A stretch of DNA of 64,000 nucleotides from the NCBI GenBank assembly GCA_958009055.1, contig OY253649.1, positions 62,001 through 126,000 of the forward strand. The letters are read 5' to 3'. Position numbers and translations under genes: made by a program. Within the stretch, counting starts at the first letter, position 1; each line of letters opens with the position of its first letter. Shown in pieces: positions 21,930-40,288 of this stretch. The notes beneath the pieces are model-generated. The model made no database searches. It saw only the letters and a list, made by a program, of their open reading frames with translations, and had not been told where the DNA came from. This stretch comes from Choricystis sp. odSpoLacu1. Taxonomy: Eukaryota; Chlorophyta; Trebouxiophyceae.

Positions 21930-22512
21930 ATGTGAGTGTTGAGTTGAGTGGATTGGCTGTGTGTGTGTGTGTGGCGGGGGTGACGGCTCCGTTCCCAACA
22001 GGGCGGCCCTGCCTCGCCCCCCGCACTTTGTCCCTGCCTCTTTTTTTTTCACCCACCGACGACACGTGTTGGCGCGCACCCCCTTTTCTGTGCCCTTCCC
22101 CACCTCCTCCCTTGTCTGGGGAGAGCGAGTGAGAGCGAGAGAGTGTGGATCCCCATCCCGACACCACCAACAAAAAGTGCGATCGGCAGGCGGCTGCCTT
22201 GCCGCCTCGGGGAGACGGGAGAGCGGGTGGTTCGGAGCAGCAGCCTCTTGTGCGCAGCCTCCCTTCTTCCCCCCCTTCCTTCCCTCCAACCTGTAAAACA
22301 CACACACGGGGCGCTTGGACTCGGGTCGCTTTGTCCGCACACAAAAAAAGAGAAGGGGGCGGTGAGGTGTGTCGAAGTGTCGTGCTCTCTCGTGTTTTTT
22401 TTTTTTTATCTTACCACACACCCCCGCAGAAAACCCAAACCTCTCGCTCTCCCCCCAGCCCCACTTTTTTGTCTCTCAACACACAGCACACACACACACA
22501 CACCCCTTCCAT

Positions 22513-22943
22513 TCACTTGCGCTGGTCCAGCACGTAGCCCGCCGCCGCCAGCCAGCCCGCGACTTGGAGCACGCGCGGCATGAAGAGGCCGAGGACGGGC
22601 GCGTGGGAGGCAGCCTCCAGGATCAACGACCCCACCCCCACCACGATCAACACCGAGTTGAGGGGCAGCTTGGGCAGGCCGTCGGGGCCGGGCTTCCACC
22701 CCGCGCCCGAGGAGCCAGAGTTGGTCCAGTCCACCACGTTGAGCGCGGTCGGCACGATGCGCGTGAAAGGGACGCGCACCGCCCCCCTCGCGTCCGCCGC
22801 TTTCTCGGCGTTGAGCACGGTGCCCTTGGGGGCGAGAGTCGAGGGGTCGACGGCGGGGGAGGAGAGGATCAGGGACATCATGTATGCGACGCCCGCGGCC
22901 GCGCCCGCGGGTTCGGCGGCGAGGGAGAAGAGGACGTTGAGGC
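22513..22943 (-). pseudogene. Exon 2 fragment of plastid membrane protein gene, unit 7
   Basis: Same truncated exon; variable base G. Confidence 0.84.
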
Positions 22944-23448
22944 CTGAAGTGAGGTGTGGTGGTGTGTGTGAGTGTTGTGTGTGTCGTGTGTTGTGTGTGG
23001 GGGGAGGCGCGTGTGTGTTTGGGGGTGCGGATAAGGGAGAGGCGACGCTTGCGCTGGTCTGGCGACGAAACCGGCTCGCGCGGCTTTACCCGTTAGCTTT
23101 GTGCCCCCCTCCCGCACCGAGCCGCCGTCCGCCACGCCCACACGCCCCCCACTGCAACGTCAGCATGCCCAATCCCCCTAACGGGGGCGACAGCGGGAGC
23201 GCAGAGGGTCAGCGCGAGCCCTGGTGCCGCCCCCCAGGGTGTGGAGGATCAGGGCGTGGAGGGTGCGTGTTGGCGTCCGAATCGTGCCGTGCTCGAAAAA
23301 GAAAAAGAAAAAAAAACAACGCCGCCCGCCGGGAACACAAAGCCGCGCGTCTGTCCCCCACTCCATCAGCACCGACGTGCCACAGACCACAGCCTCACGT
23401 GTGGCAAAGAAACAGGCGCGCAGCCGCCCCCTCCTCCATCCAACTCAC

Positions 23449-23585
23449 CACTCGCGCAGCGGCAGCCGCGCCGTCACCGCCAACCAGTTCCGGTGCACCT
23501 CAAAGTCGGTGCACCGGTAGGCGGGCACCAGGGCCAGCTTGAGGCCGGTGGCGGCGAGGGCGAGGCGGGCGGCGGTGGACGCCAT
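23449..23585 (-). pseudogene. ALG8: ALG8 exon 1 fragment, unit 8
   Basis: Exon 1 remnant cut at 23234; variable base C. Confidence 0.85.
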
Positions 23586-23722
23586 TTGGGACGTGCGAAA
23601 ACGAACGTTGGTTTTTGGTCGGACCAAAACCCAACGTTCTTGCAATCCAACACAAACTCGTTTTCCTTTTTTCACCACCCTCCCCTCGCCTCCACCTTCC
23701 AACACAACAACCCGTTCGGTGA

Positions 23723-25465
<1,743 letters not shown>

Positions 25466-26048
25466 ATGTGAGTGTTGAGTTGAGTGGATTGGCTGTGTGT
25501 GTGTGTGTGGCGGGGGTGACGGCTCCGTTCCCAACAGGGCGGCCCTGCCTCGCCCCCCGCACTTTGTCCCTGCCTCTTTTTTTTTCACCCACCGACGACA
25601 CGTGTTGGCGCGCACCCCCTTTTCTGTGCCCTTCCCCACCTCCTCCCTTGTCTGGGGAGAGCGAGTGAGAGCGAGAGAGTGTGGATCCCCATCCCGACAC
25701 CACCAACAAAAAGTGCGATCGGCAGGCGGCTGCCTTGCCGCCTCGGGGAGACGGGAGAGCGGGTGGTTCGGAGCAGCAGCCTCTTGTGCGCAGCCTCCCT
25801 TCTTCCCCCCCTTCCTTCCCTCCAACCTGTAAAACACACACACGGGGCGCTTGGACTCGGGTCGCTTTGTCCGCACACAAAAAAAGAGAAGGGGGCGGTG
25901 AGGTGTGTCGAAGTGTCGTGCTCTCTCGTGTTTTTTTTTTTTTATCTTACCACACACCCCCGCAGAAAACCCAAACCTCTCGCTCTCCCCCCAGCCCCAC
26001 TTTTTTGTCTCTCAACACACAGCACACACACACACACACCCCTTCCAT

Positions 26049-26479
26049 TCACTTGCGCTGGTCCAGCACGTAGCCCGCCGCCGCCAGCCAGCCCGCGACT
26101 TGGAGCACGCGCGGCATGAAGAGGCCGAGGACGGGCGCGTGGGAGGCAGCCTCCAGGATCAACGACCCCACCCCCACCACGATCAACACCGAGTTGAGGG
26201 GCAGCTTGGGCAGGCCGTCGGGGCCGGGCTTCCACCCCGCGCCCGAGGAGCCAGAGTTGGTCCAGTCCACCACGTTGAGCGCGGTCGGCACGATGCGCGT
26301 GAAAGGGACGCGCACCGCCCCCCTCGCGTCCGCCGCTTTCTCGGCGTTGAGCACGGTGCCCTTGGGGGCGAGAGTCGAGGGGTCGACGGCGGGGGAGGAG
26401 AGGATCAGGGACATCATGTATGCGACGCCCGCGGCCGCGCCCGCGGGTTCGGCGGCGAGGGAGAAGAGGACGTTGAGGC
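26049..26479 (-). pseudogene. Exon 2 fragment of plastid membrane protein gene, unit 8
   Basis: Same truncated exon; variable base G. Confidence 0.84.
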
Positions 26480-26984
26480 CTGAAGTGAGGTGTGGTGGTG
26501 TGTGTGAGTGTTGTGTGTGTCGTGTGTTGTGTGTGGGGGGAGGCGCGTGTGTGTTTGGGGGTGCGGATAAGGGAGAGGCGACGCTTGCGCTGGTCTGGCG
26601 ACGAAACCGGCTCGCGCGGCTTTACCCGTTAGCTTTGTGCCCCCCTCCCGCACCGAGCCGCCGTCCGCCACGCCCACACGCCCCCCACTGCAACGTCAGC
26701 ATGCCCAATCCCCCTAACGGGGGCGACAGCGGGAGCGCAGAGGGTCAGCGCGAGCCCTGGTGCCGCCCCCCAGGGTGTGGAGGATCAGGGCGTGGAGGGT
26801 GTGTGTTGGCGTCCGAATCGTGCCGTGCTCGAAAAAGAAAAAGAAAAAAAAACAACGCCGCCCGCCGGGAACACAAAGCCGCGCGTCTGTCCCCCACTCC
26901 ATCAGCACCGACGTGCCACAGACCACAGCCTCACGTGTGGCAAAGAAACAGGCGCGCAGCCGCCCCCTCCTCCATCCAACTCAC

Positions 26985-27121
26985 CACTCGCGCAGCGGCA
27001 GCCGCGCCGTCACCGCCAACCAGTTCCGGTGCACCTCAAAGTCGGTGCACCGGTAGGCGGGCACCAGGGCCAGCTTGAGGCCGGTGGCGGCGAGGGCGAG
27101 GCGGGCGGCGGTGGACGCCAT
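26985..27121 (-). pseudogene. ALG8: ALG8 exon 1 fragment, unit 9
   Basis: Exon 1 remnant cut at 26770; variable base T. Confidence 0.85.
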
Positions 27122-27503
27122 TTGGGACGTGCGAAAACGAACGTTGGTTTTTGGTCGGACCAAAACCCAACGTTCTTGCAATCCAACACAAACTCGTTTT
27201 CCTTTTTTCACCACCCTCCCCTCGCCTCCACCTTCCAACACAACAACCCGTTCGGTGAGTCCCCCCTTTCATTGCACCACGTTCAGCTGCTGCATCCACA
27301 TGCATCCAGGGGGCGGGCGCCGGCGCCTGTGGCGCGCCAGCGGGTGTGCCCTCCTGCCCCCAAGCTGCGCCCGGTCTGCCCCCCCGACGAACCGCGGCAT
27401 GCCGCCCCTTTTTGGCCCATATCCAGCGCATCCGCCTCCCCCGCCCCTCCCCACCCCCCCACGCGGCCGTCCAGTCAGCCACCGCGTGTGGTCAGGGGGG
27501 TAG

Positions 27504-29000
<1,497 letters not shown>

Positions 29001-29583
29001 ATGTGAGTGTTGAGTTGAGTGGATTGGCTGTGTGTGTGTGTGTGGCGGGGGTGACGGCTCCGTTCCCAACAGGGCGGCCCTGCCTCGCCCCCCGCACTTT
29101 GTCCCTGCCTCTTTTTTTTTCACCCACCGACGACACGTGTTGGCGCGCACCCCCTTTTCTGTGCCCTTCCCCACCTCCTCCCTTGTCTGGGGAGAGCGAG
29201 TGAGAGCGAGAGAGTGTGGATCCCCATCCCGACACCACCAACAAAAAGTGCGATCGGCAGGCGGCTGCCTTGCCGCCTCGGGGAGACGGGAGAGCGGGTG
29301 GTTCGGAGCAGCAGCCTCTTGTGCGCAGCCTCCCTTCTTCCCCCCCTTCCTTCCCTCCAACCTGTAAAACACACACACGGGGCGCTTGGACTCGGGTCGC
29401 TTTGTCCGCACACAAAAAAAGAGAAGGGGGCGGTGAGGTGTGTCGAAGTGTCGTGCTCTCTCGTGTTTTTTTTTTTTTATCTTACCACACACCCCCGCAG
29501 AAAACCCAAACCTCTCGCTCTCCCCCCAGCCCCACTTTTTTGTCTCTCAACACACAGCACACACACACACACACCCCTTCCAT

Positions 29584-30014
29584 TCACTTGCGCTGGTCCA
29601 GCACGTAGCCCGCCGCCGCCAGCCAGCCCGCGACTTGGAGCACGCGCGGCATGAAGAGGCCGAGGACGGGCGCGTGGGAGGCAGCCTCCAGGATCAACGA
29701 CCCCACCCCCACCACGATCAACACCGAGTTGAGGGGCAGCTTGGGCAGGCCGTCGGGGCCGGGCTTCCACCCCGCGCCCGAGGAGCCAGAGTTGGTCCAG
29801 TCCACCACGTTGAGCGCGGTCGGCATGATGCGCGTGAAAGGGACGCGCACCGCCCCCCTCGCGTCCGCCGCTTTCTCGGCGTTGAGCACGGTGCCCTTGG
29901 GGGCGAGAGTCGAGGGGTCGACGGCGGGGGAGGAGAGGATCAGGGACATCATGTATGCGACGCCCGCGGCCGCGCCCGCGGGTTCGGCGGCGAGGGAGAA
30001 GAGGACGTTGAGGC
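29584..30014 (-). pseudogene. Exon 2 fragment of plastid membrane protein gene, unit 9
   Basis: Same truncated exon with one private change: T instead of C at 29826, turning Val into Met in the FTRIVPTAL segment. Confidence 0.84.
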
Positions 30015-30519
30015 CTGAAGTGAGGTGTGGTGGTGTGTGTGAGTGTTGTGTGTGTCGTGTGTTGTGTGTGGGGGGAGGCGCGTGTGTGTTTGGGGGTGCG
30101 GATAAGGGAGAGGCGACGCTTGCGCTGGTCTGGCGACGAAACCGGCTCGCGCGGCTTTACCCGTTAGCTTTGTGCCCCCCTCCCGCACCGAGCCGCCGTC
30201 CGCCACGCCCACACGCCCCCCACTGCAACGTCAGCATGCCCAATCCCCCTAACGGGGGCGACAGCGGGAGCGCAGAGGGTCAGCGCGAGCCCTGGTGCCG
30301 CCCCCCAGGGTGTGGAGGATCAGGGCGTGGAGGGTGTGTGTTGGCGTCCGAATCGTGCCGTGCTCGAAAAAGAAAAAGAAAAAAAAACAACGCCGCCCGC
30401 CGGGAACACAAAGCCGCGCGTCTGTCCCCCACTCCATCAGCACCGACGTGCCACAGACCACAGCCTCACGTGTGGCAAAGAAACAGGCGCGCAGCCGCCC
30501 CCTCCTCCATCCAACTCAC

Positions 30520-30656
30520 CACTCGCGCAGCGGCAGCCGCGCCGTCACCGCCAACCAGTTCCGGTGCACCTCAAAGTCGGTGCACCGGTAGGCGGGCACC
30601 AGGGCCAGCTTGAGGCCGGTGGCGGCGAGGGCGAGGCGGGCGGCGGTGGACGCCAT
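30520..30656 (-). pseudogene. ALG8: ALG8 exon 1 fragment, unit 10
   Basis: Exon 1 remnant cut at 30305; variable base T. Confidence 0.85.
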
Positions 30657-31038
30657 TTGGGACGTGCGAAAACGAACGTTGGTTTTTGGTCGGACCAAAA
30701 CCCAACGTTCTTGCAATCCAACACAAACTCGTTTTCCTTTTTTCACCACCCTCCCCTCGCCTCCACCTTCCAACACAACAACCCGTTCGGTGAGTCCCCC
30801 CTTTCATTGCACCACGTTCAGCTGCTGCATCCACATGCATCCAGGGGGCGGGCGCCGGCGCCTGTGGCGCGCCAGCGGGTGTGCCCTCCTGCCCCCAAGC
30901 TGCGCCCGGTCTGCCCCCCCGACGAACCGCGGCATGCCGCCCCTTTTTGGCCCATATCCAGCGCATCCGCCTCCCCCGCCCCTCCCCACCCCCCCACGCG
31001 GCCGTCCAGTCAGCCACCGCGTGTGGTCAGGGGGGTAG

Positions 31039-32535
<1,497 letters not shown>

Positions 32536-33118
32536 ATGTGAGTGTTGAGTTGAGTGGATTGGCTGTGTGTGTGTGTGTGGCGGGGGTGACGGCTCCGTTC
32601 CCAACAGGGCGGCCCTGCCTCGCCCCCCGCACTTTGTCCCTGCCTCTTTTTTTTTCACCCACCGACGACACGTGTTGGCGCGCACCCCCTTTTCTGTGCC
32701 CTTCCCCACCTCCTCCCTTGTCTGGGGAGAGCGAGTGAGAGCGAGAGAGTGTGGATCCCCATCCCGACACCACCAACAAAAAGTGCGATCGGCAGGCGGC
32801 TGCCTTGCCGCCTCGGGGAGACGGGAGAGCGGGTGGTTCGGAGCAGCAGCCTCTTGTGCGCAGCCTCCCTTCTTCCCCCCCTTCCTTCCCTCCAACCTGT
32901 AAAACACACACACGGGGCGCTTGGACTCGGGTCGCTTTGTCCGCACACAAAAAAAGAGAAGGGGGCGGTGAGGTGTGTCGAAGTGTCGTGCTCTCTCGTG
33001 TTTTTTTTTTTTTATCTTACCACACACCCCCGCAGAAAACCCAAACCTCTCGCTCTCCCCCCAGCCCCACTTTTTTGTCTCTCAACACACAGCACACACA
33101 CACACACACCCCTTCCAT

Positions 33119-33549
33119 TCACTTGCGCTGGTCCAGCACGTAGCCCGCCGCCGCCAGCCAGCCCGCGACTTGGAGCACGCGCGGCATGAAGAGGCCGAGG
33201 ACGGGCGCGTGGGAGGCAGCCTCCAGGATCAACGACCCCACCCCCACCACGATCAACACCGAGTTGAGGGGCAGCTTGGGCAGGCCGTCGGGGCCGGGCT
33301 TCCACCCCGCGCCCGAGGAGCCAGAGTTGGTCCAGTCCACCACGTTGAGCGCGGTCGGCACGATGCGCGTGAAAGGGACGCGCACCGCCCCCCTCGCGTC
33401 CGCCGCTTTCTCGGCGTTGAGCACGGTGCCCTTGGGGGCGAGAGTCGAGGGGTCGACGGCGGGGGAGGAGAGGATCAGGGACATCATGTATGCGACGCCC
33501 GCGGCCGCGCCCGCGGGTTCGGCGGCGAGGGAGAAGAGGACGTTGAGGC
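33119..33549 (-). pseudogene. Exon 2 fragment of plastid membrane protein gene, unit 10
   Basis: Same truncated exon; variable base T, combined with T on the ALG8 side of the unit. Confidence 0.84.
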
Positions 33550-34054
33550 CTGAAGTGAGGTGTGGTGGTGTGTGTGAGTGTTGTGTGTGTCGTGTGTTGT
33601 GTGTGGGGGGAGGCGCGTGTGTGTTTGGTGGTGCGGATAAGGGAGAGGCGACGCTTGCGCTGGTCTGGCGACGAAACCGGCTCGCGCGGCTTTACCCGTT
33701 AGCTTTGTGCCCCCCTCCCGCACCGAGCCGCCGTCCGCCACGCCCACACGCCCCCCACTGCAACGTCAGCATGCCCAATCCCCCTAACGGGGGCGACAGC
33801 GGGAGCGCAGAGGGTCAGCGCGAGCCCTGGTGCCGCCCCCCAGGGTGTGGAGGATCAGGGCGTGGAGGGTGCGTGTTGGCGTCCGAATCGTGCCGTGCTC
33901 GAAAAAGAAAAAGAAAAAAAAACAACGCCGCCCGCCGGGAACACAAAGCCGCGCGTCTGTCCCCCACTCCATCAGCACCGACGTGCCACAGACCACAGCC
34001 TCACGTGTGGCAAAGAAACAGGCGCGCAGCCGCCCCCTCCTCCATCCAACTCAC

Positions 34055-34191
34055 CACTCGCGCAGCGGCAGCCGCGCCGTCACCGCCAACCAGTTCCGGT
34101 GCACCTCAAAGTCGGTGCACCGGTAGGCGGGCACCAGGGCCAGCTTGAGGCCGGTGGCGGCGAGGGCGAGGCGGGCGGCGGTGGACGCCAT
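34055..34191 (-). pseudogene. ALG8: ALG8 exon 1 fragment, unit 11
   Basis: Exon 1 remnant cut at 33840; variable base C. Confidence 0.85.
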
Positions 34192-34573
34192 TTGGGACGT
34201 GCGAAAACGAACGTTGGTTTTTGGTCGGACCAAAACCCAACGTTCTTGCAATCCAACACAAACTCGTTTTCCTTTTTTCACCACCCTCCCCTCGCCTCCA
34301 CCTTCCAACACAACAACCCGTTCGGTGAGTCCCCCCTTTCATTGCACCACGTTCAGCTGCTGCATCCACATGCATCCAGGGGGCGGGCGCCGGCGCCTGT
34401 GGCGCGCCAGCGGGTGTGCCCTCCTGCCCCCAAGCTGCGCCCGGTCTGCCCCCCCGACGAACCGCGGCATGCCGCCCCTTTTTGGCCCATATCCAGCGCA
34501 TCCGCCTCCCCCGCCCCTCCCCACCCCCCCACGCGGCCGTCCAGTCAGCCACCGCGTGTGGTCAGGGGGGTAG

Positions 34574-36070
<1,497 letters not shown>

Positions 36071-36653
36071 ATGTGAGTGTTGAGTTGAGTGGATTGGCTG
36101 TGTGTGTGTGTGTGGCGGGGGTGACGGCTCCGTTCCCAACAGGGCGGCCCTGCCTCGCCCCCCGCACTTTGTCCCTGCCTCTTTTTTTTTCACCCACCGA
36201 CGACACGTGTTGGCGCGCACCCCCTTTTCTGTGCCCTTCCCCACCTCCTCCCTTGTCTGGGGAGAGCGAGTGAGAGCGAGAGAGTGTGGATCCCCATCCC
36301 GACACCACCAACAAAAAGTGCGATCGGCAGGCGGCTGCCTTGCCGCCTCGGGGAGACGGGAGAGCGGGTGGTTCGGAGCAGCAGCCTCTTGTGCGCAGCC
36401 TCCCTTCTTCCCCCCCTTCCTTCCCTCCAACCTGTAAAACACACACACGGGGCGCTTGGACTCGGGTCGCTTTGTCCGCACACAAAAAAAGAGAAGGGGG
36501 CGGTGAGGTGTGTCGAAGTGTCGTGCTCTCTCGTGTTTTTTTTTTTTTATCTTACCACACACCCCCGCAGAAAACCCAAACCTCTCGCTCTCCCCCCAGC
36601 CCCACTTTTTTGTCTCTCAACACACAGCACACACACACACACACCCCTTCCAT

Positions 36654-37777
36654 TCACTTGCGCTGGTCCAGCACGTAGCCCGCCGCCGCCAGCCAGCCCG
36701 CGACTTGGAGCACGCGCGGCATGAAGAGGCCGAGGACGGGCGCGTGGGAGGCAGCCTCCAGGATCAACGACCCCACCCCCACCACGATCAACACCGAGTT
36801 GAGGGGCAGCTTGGGCAGGCCGTCGGGGCCGGGCTTCCACCCCGCGCCCGAGGAGCCAGAGTTGGTCCAGTCCACCACGTTGAGCGCGGTCGGCACGATG
36901 CGCGTGAAAGGGACGCGCACCGCCCCCCTCGCGTCCGCCGCTTTCTCGGCGTTGAGCACGGTGCCCTTGGGGGCGAGAGTCGAGGGGTCGACGGCGGGGG
37001 AGGAGAGGATCAGGGACATCATGTATGCGACGCCCGCGGCCGCGCCCGCGGGTTCGGCGGCGAGGGAGAAGAGGACGTTGAGGCCTGAAGTGAGGTGTGG
37101 TGGTGTGTGTGAGTGTTGTGTGTGTCGTGTGTTGTGTGTGGGGGGAGGCGCGTGTGTGTTTGGGGGTGCGGATAAGGGAGAGGCGACGCTTGCGCTGGTC
37201 TGGCGACGAAACCGGCTCGCGCGGCTTTACCCGTTAGCTTTGTGCCCCCCTCCCGCACCGAGCCGCCGTCCGCCACGCCCACACGCCCCCCACTGCAACG
37301 TCAGCATGCCCAATCCCCCTAACGGGGGCGACAGCGGGAGCGCAGAGGGTCAGCGCGAGCCCTGGTGCCGCCCCCGACCGAAAACCCGACCCCCCATTGC
37401 CGCGGCGCGCGTGTGCCCGCTTCCCCGCGCTCCCCGGCTCTCTCCACCCCCGCCCCGCCTGCCCCTTTTGCCTCCATGCACGCTGATGGTGCTCTTTTAC
37501 CTGGAATCGAGTGCGCCACAGTGTCCGCCACCACAGCAGCCGCAAACGGGGCCGCCCCCTTCACACTCTGCAGCCTCTTGAGTTCAGCGTCCGTGTCCTC
37601 CGACGTCAGCACCGCCACGGCGGCGGGCATGGCGACGCACACGGTGGAGGCGACCGCGTTGACGAAGAAGTTGGTGTCGAGACCCGCGCGCGCGGCGACC
37701 GAGGCGCGGCGTGGGCGGCTGGATTTTGCCAGGGTGCGCACGGGGAGGCGCATGGTCGGGGTGCGGGTGGCCAGCAT
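36654..37777 (-). CDS. Plastid-targeted multi-pass membrane protein, unidentified (intact copy)
   Basis: Exon 1 is 37501-37777 and exon 2 is 36654-37084, giving 235 residues. The donor is GTAAAA at 37500 and the acceptor TTCAG ends at 37085. The first 30 residues are Arg/Ser/Ala-rich with no acids, typical of a plastid transit peptide. Hydrophobic stretches lie at about 37-58 (FFVNAVASTVCVAMPAAVAV), 93-120, and two near the C-terminus starting at SVLIVVGVGSLILEA. The loop between them carries FTRIVPTALNVVDWTNSGSS. I do not recognise the family with confidence; a thylakoid or envelope role is an inference. The array breakpoint lies in its intron at 37375, so this is the ancestral complete gene whose exon 2 was copied ten times. 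Confidence 0.8.
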
Positions 37778-38032
37778 GGTGTGTTGTTGGTGATGTGTGT
37801 GTGTGAGTGGAGAGAGAGAGAGAGGGGGAGGAGGCCAGGTCGATGAAAAAAAAACGACGAACAAAGTGTTTCACGCGGTCGACCGAGTTTTCGCTCCTCT
37901 CGCTCCCCCGAACAAAAAAAAAGGGAGACCCCCCGCTCCTTGATGTCACGACACAGTGGCGCGCCTGTGGCGCGTGCGTGTGTGTGGAAAGCACCACCAC
38001 CACACCACCCTCCCTTTTTCCCCACACTCTCT

Positions 38033-39857
38033 TCACCCCTCCGCCTTCACCAGCGCCGCCACGTCGGCTGCCGCGCGCTTGGCTTCACTCGCCCAGTCCA
38101 CCGGCGCCACACTGTGCACCACCAGCCTGCGCCGCGTCTCCCCATTGTACTCCTGCGACTTGGCGGCCACGCGCAGCACGGCGGGGCGCCAGCAGGCGGC
38201 GGCCAGGGCGGCGGAGAAGGCAGGGGCGTCGCGCTCCTTGAGCTCGGCCAGCTCGTCAGCACGCGCCCCCAGCAGCGCCGCCGCCGCGTCGTCAAACAGG
38301 GTCACAGACGCTTCGCCCGTCGCATCCGCAGCCCGGGCGGGCAGAATGTAGCGCCGCGTCATGGCAGGGCGCAGGGTGGCGTCATACTCGCACCACCACC
38401 CGCCATCGCGGGGCACCACTTTGCGGCCGGACGCGGGGTCGGCGTCATACCACAGCTTGGCGTCCGGGTCCAGCGCTGTGAACGTGGCCACGATGGTGGC
38501 GTACTCGGGCTTGGCGGTGGGGGGGGGGGGGGCTTCCCCGGGCTTGAGGGCCAGGTCGGCCAGCGACGCGCGCGGGCGCGGGCCGCCCGCGCCGCGCGCG
38601 CCGGGGAGGCCTTCCCCCGCGGGCTGCAGAGTCGCCCCAGCGCCGTGCTCCCGCCACCAGGTGGCCAGGGTGGTGGCTGCAGCGTCACCCGGCGGGTCGA
38701 TGGTCAGCACGGAGCGGCCCAGGGAGGAGAGGGAGACGCCGTTGTAGTCGCCGACGCGGCACCGCGTGGCGGCGAGAAGGGGCGGCACCCCGCGCGAGCC
38801 ATCAGCTGCCGCCGCCTCCAGCTCAGCCCCCACGCCGCCCGCGGCGTCGCCCCACAGGGTCAGTGTGACGGTGCGGCCGGACGCGTCGGCCAGGGTGATG
38901 TCGCGGCGGGCGAGCTCCGCGTCGTCTGACTTGCGCTTGACCGCGCCCAGGGGAGCGACGGCAGTCACCACGCCAATCACATCAATGGGCGCCTTCTTGC
39001 CCACGTGGCGGGAGAGATTCCCAATGCTCACGTAGTCGGGGGCGGCGGCCATGGAGGCGGCGGCGGACTGGTCGGGGGCGGGCTCCGCGACGGCACCAGT
39101 GCCGAAGTCGAGGCAATAATCGTTGCGCACGCTCGCGTACGCCTTGTTGGCGGGTTTCACTTTGCCTTTCGACAAGTGATAGACGGTGCCCACGGTGAGC
39201 GTGTCGTGCAGGGAGGACGCGGCCTCGCGCCAGAAGGTGGCCTCGATGGCGGTGCCCGCCGCGTCGACGAGCTCAGCGGAAAAGACGGCCGTACCGTTGG
39301 CGGTCGTCCGCAGAGGCCCTTTCCCCGCCACCTTGGCCGCCAGCATCCACCCCGAGGCGTAGGGGTTGAGGGCAGCGATGGGCAGGGTGCGGGCGGGAGC
39401 GCGCCCGGTGGAGGGAGGGGCCAGGGCGCCGGCGGAGGGGGGGGGCGGGCCCGGCGTGGCAAAAGCGGCCGCAGCCGTGGGCTTGGGCGCAGGCGTCGCG
39501 GCGGCAGCGGCCGAGCCAGCGGGCGAGGCTTCGGCAATCACCACGGTCAAGCCTTTCGCCAACTCATTGACCGAGTAGTCGGTCAGCGTGATGGCGGCGC
39601 CGTCGGCCGCCATGTCGCCGGTGGCGCCGGTGGCGACGAGGGCGGAGACCTGGTGTGGGTGGGTTGAGTGAGAAAACGGTTTTTTGTTTCGGTCGCGCGC
39701 GCGCGTTTTGCAGTTTGCCCTCTCTCTCTCTCTCGCCACGCCTCATGTGCCGCTCGTGCGCTCCCGCGCCCACTCTGCAGCCGCAGCTTCATGTGGCCAG
39801 AGGAGCTCGAGAGCTGAGAGGCAGGGCGCAGCCAACCACCACCCCTATCCCTCCATC

Positions 39858-39903
<46 letters not shown>

Positions 39904-40157
39904 TGCGTCGACAGCACGGCCTCAATCTCGGCCTGCCCGTCGGACAGAGAGGCGGTGTACTTGCCGGTGGTGCCCAGGGGGCGCACGTTGGTGAGCTGCG
40001 GGAGCGAAGGGGAGAGTGAGCGCGAACCGATTTCGCATCGCGTTTTCGCATTGCCGCGCGCCCCCTCTCTCTCTCCACTCACACGCAGCGTCACCGGCTG
40101 GCTGGCGTCGAAGCCAGCCGCCTTCATGGAGGCGACGGCGCCGGCAGTGAGGGCCAT
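38033..40157 (-). CDS. RPA1: Replication protein A large subunit (RPA1/RPA70)
   Basis: Exons 40083-40157, 39903-39995 and 38033-39649 give 594 residues. RPA binds single-stranded DNA in nuclear replication, repair and recombination. Residues 1 to about 100 form the N-terminal OB fold (LTAGAVASM, NVRPLGTTGKYTASLSDG). After an Ala/Pro linker, DBD-A begins at LNPYASGW (about 149) and DBD-B follows near VSIGNLSRHVGKKAPIDVIG. DBD-C starts at KPEYATIVATF (436). The four-cysteine zinc ribbon normally inside DBD-C is largely gone: the first CPxxxC pair reads DPASGR (about 459-465) and of the second pair only Cys476 remains. Intron 2 contains a long (CT)n tract. The small RPA subunit gene lies 1.4 kb away. 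Confidence 0.93.
39860..39900. repeat. (CT)n microsatellite in RPA1 intron 2
   Basis: About 20 CT repeats directly next to the intron donor; read on the minus strand the intron starts GTGAGAGAG. Confidence 0.95.
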
Positions 40158-40288
40158 GGTGTGCGGTGGAGGCGGGAGAGTGGCAGGCGGAGAGAGAGCG
40201 GCTGTTGTTTGCAGGTTTTCAAACGCCGCCGACGTGCGGGAGGTCTTGTCTCGTTTTTTACTCTCTCTCTCTCTTCGCTTCCTCTCCC

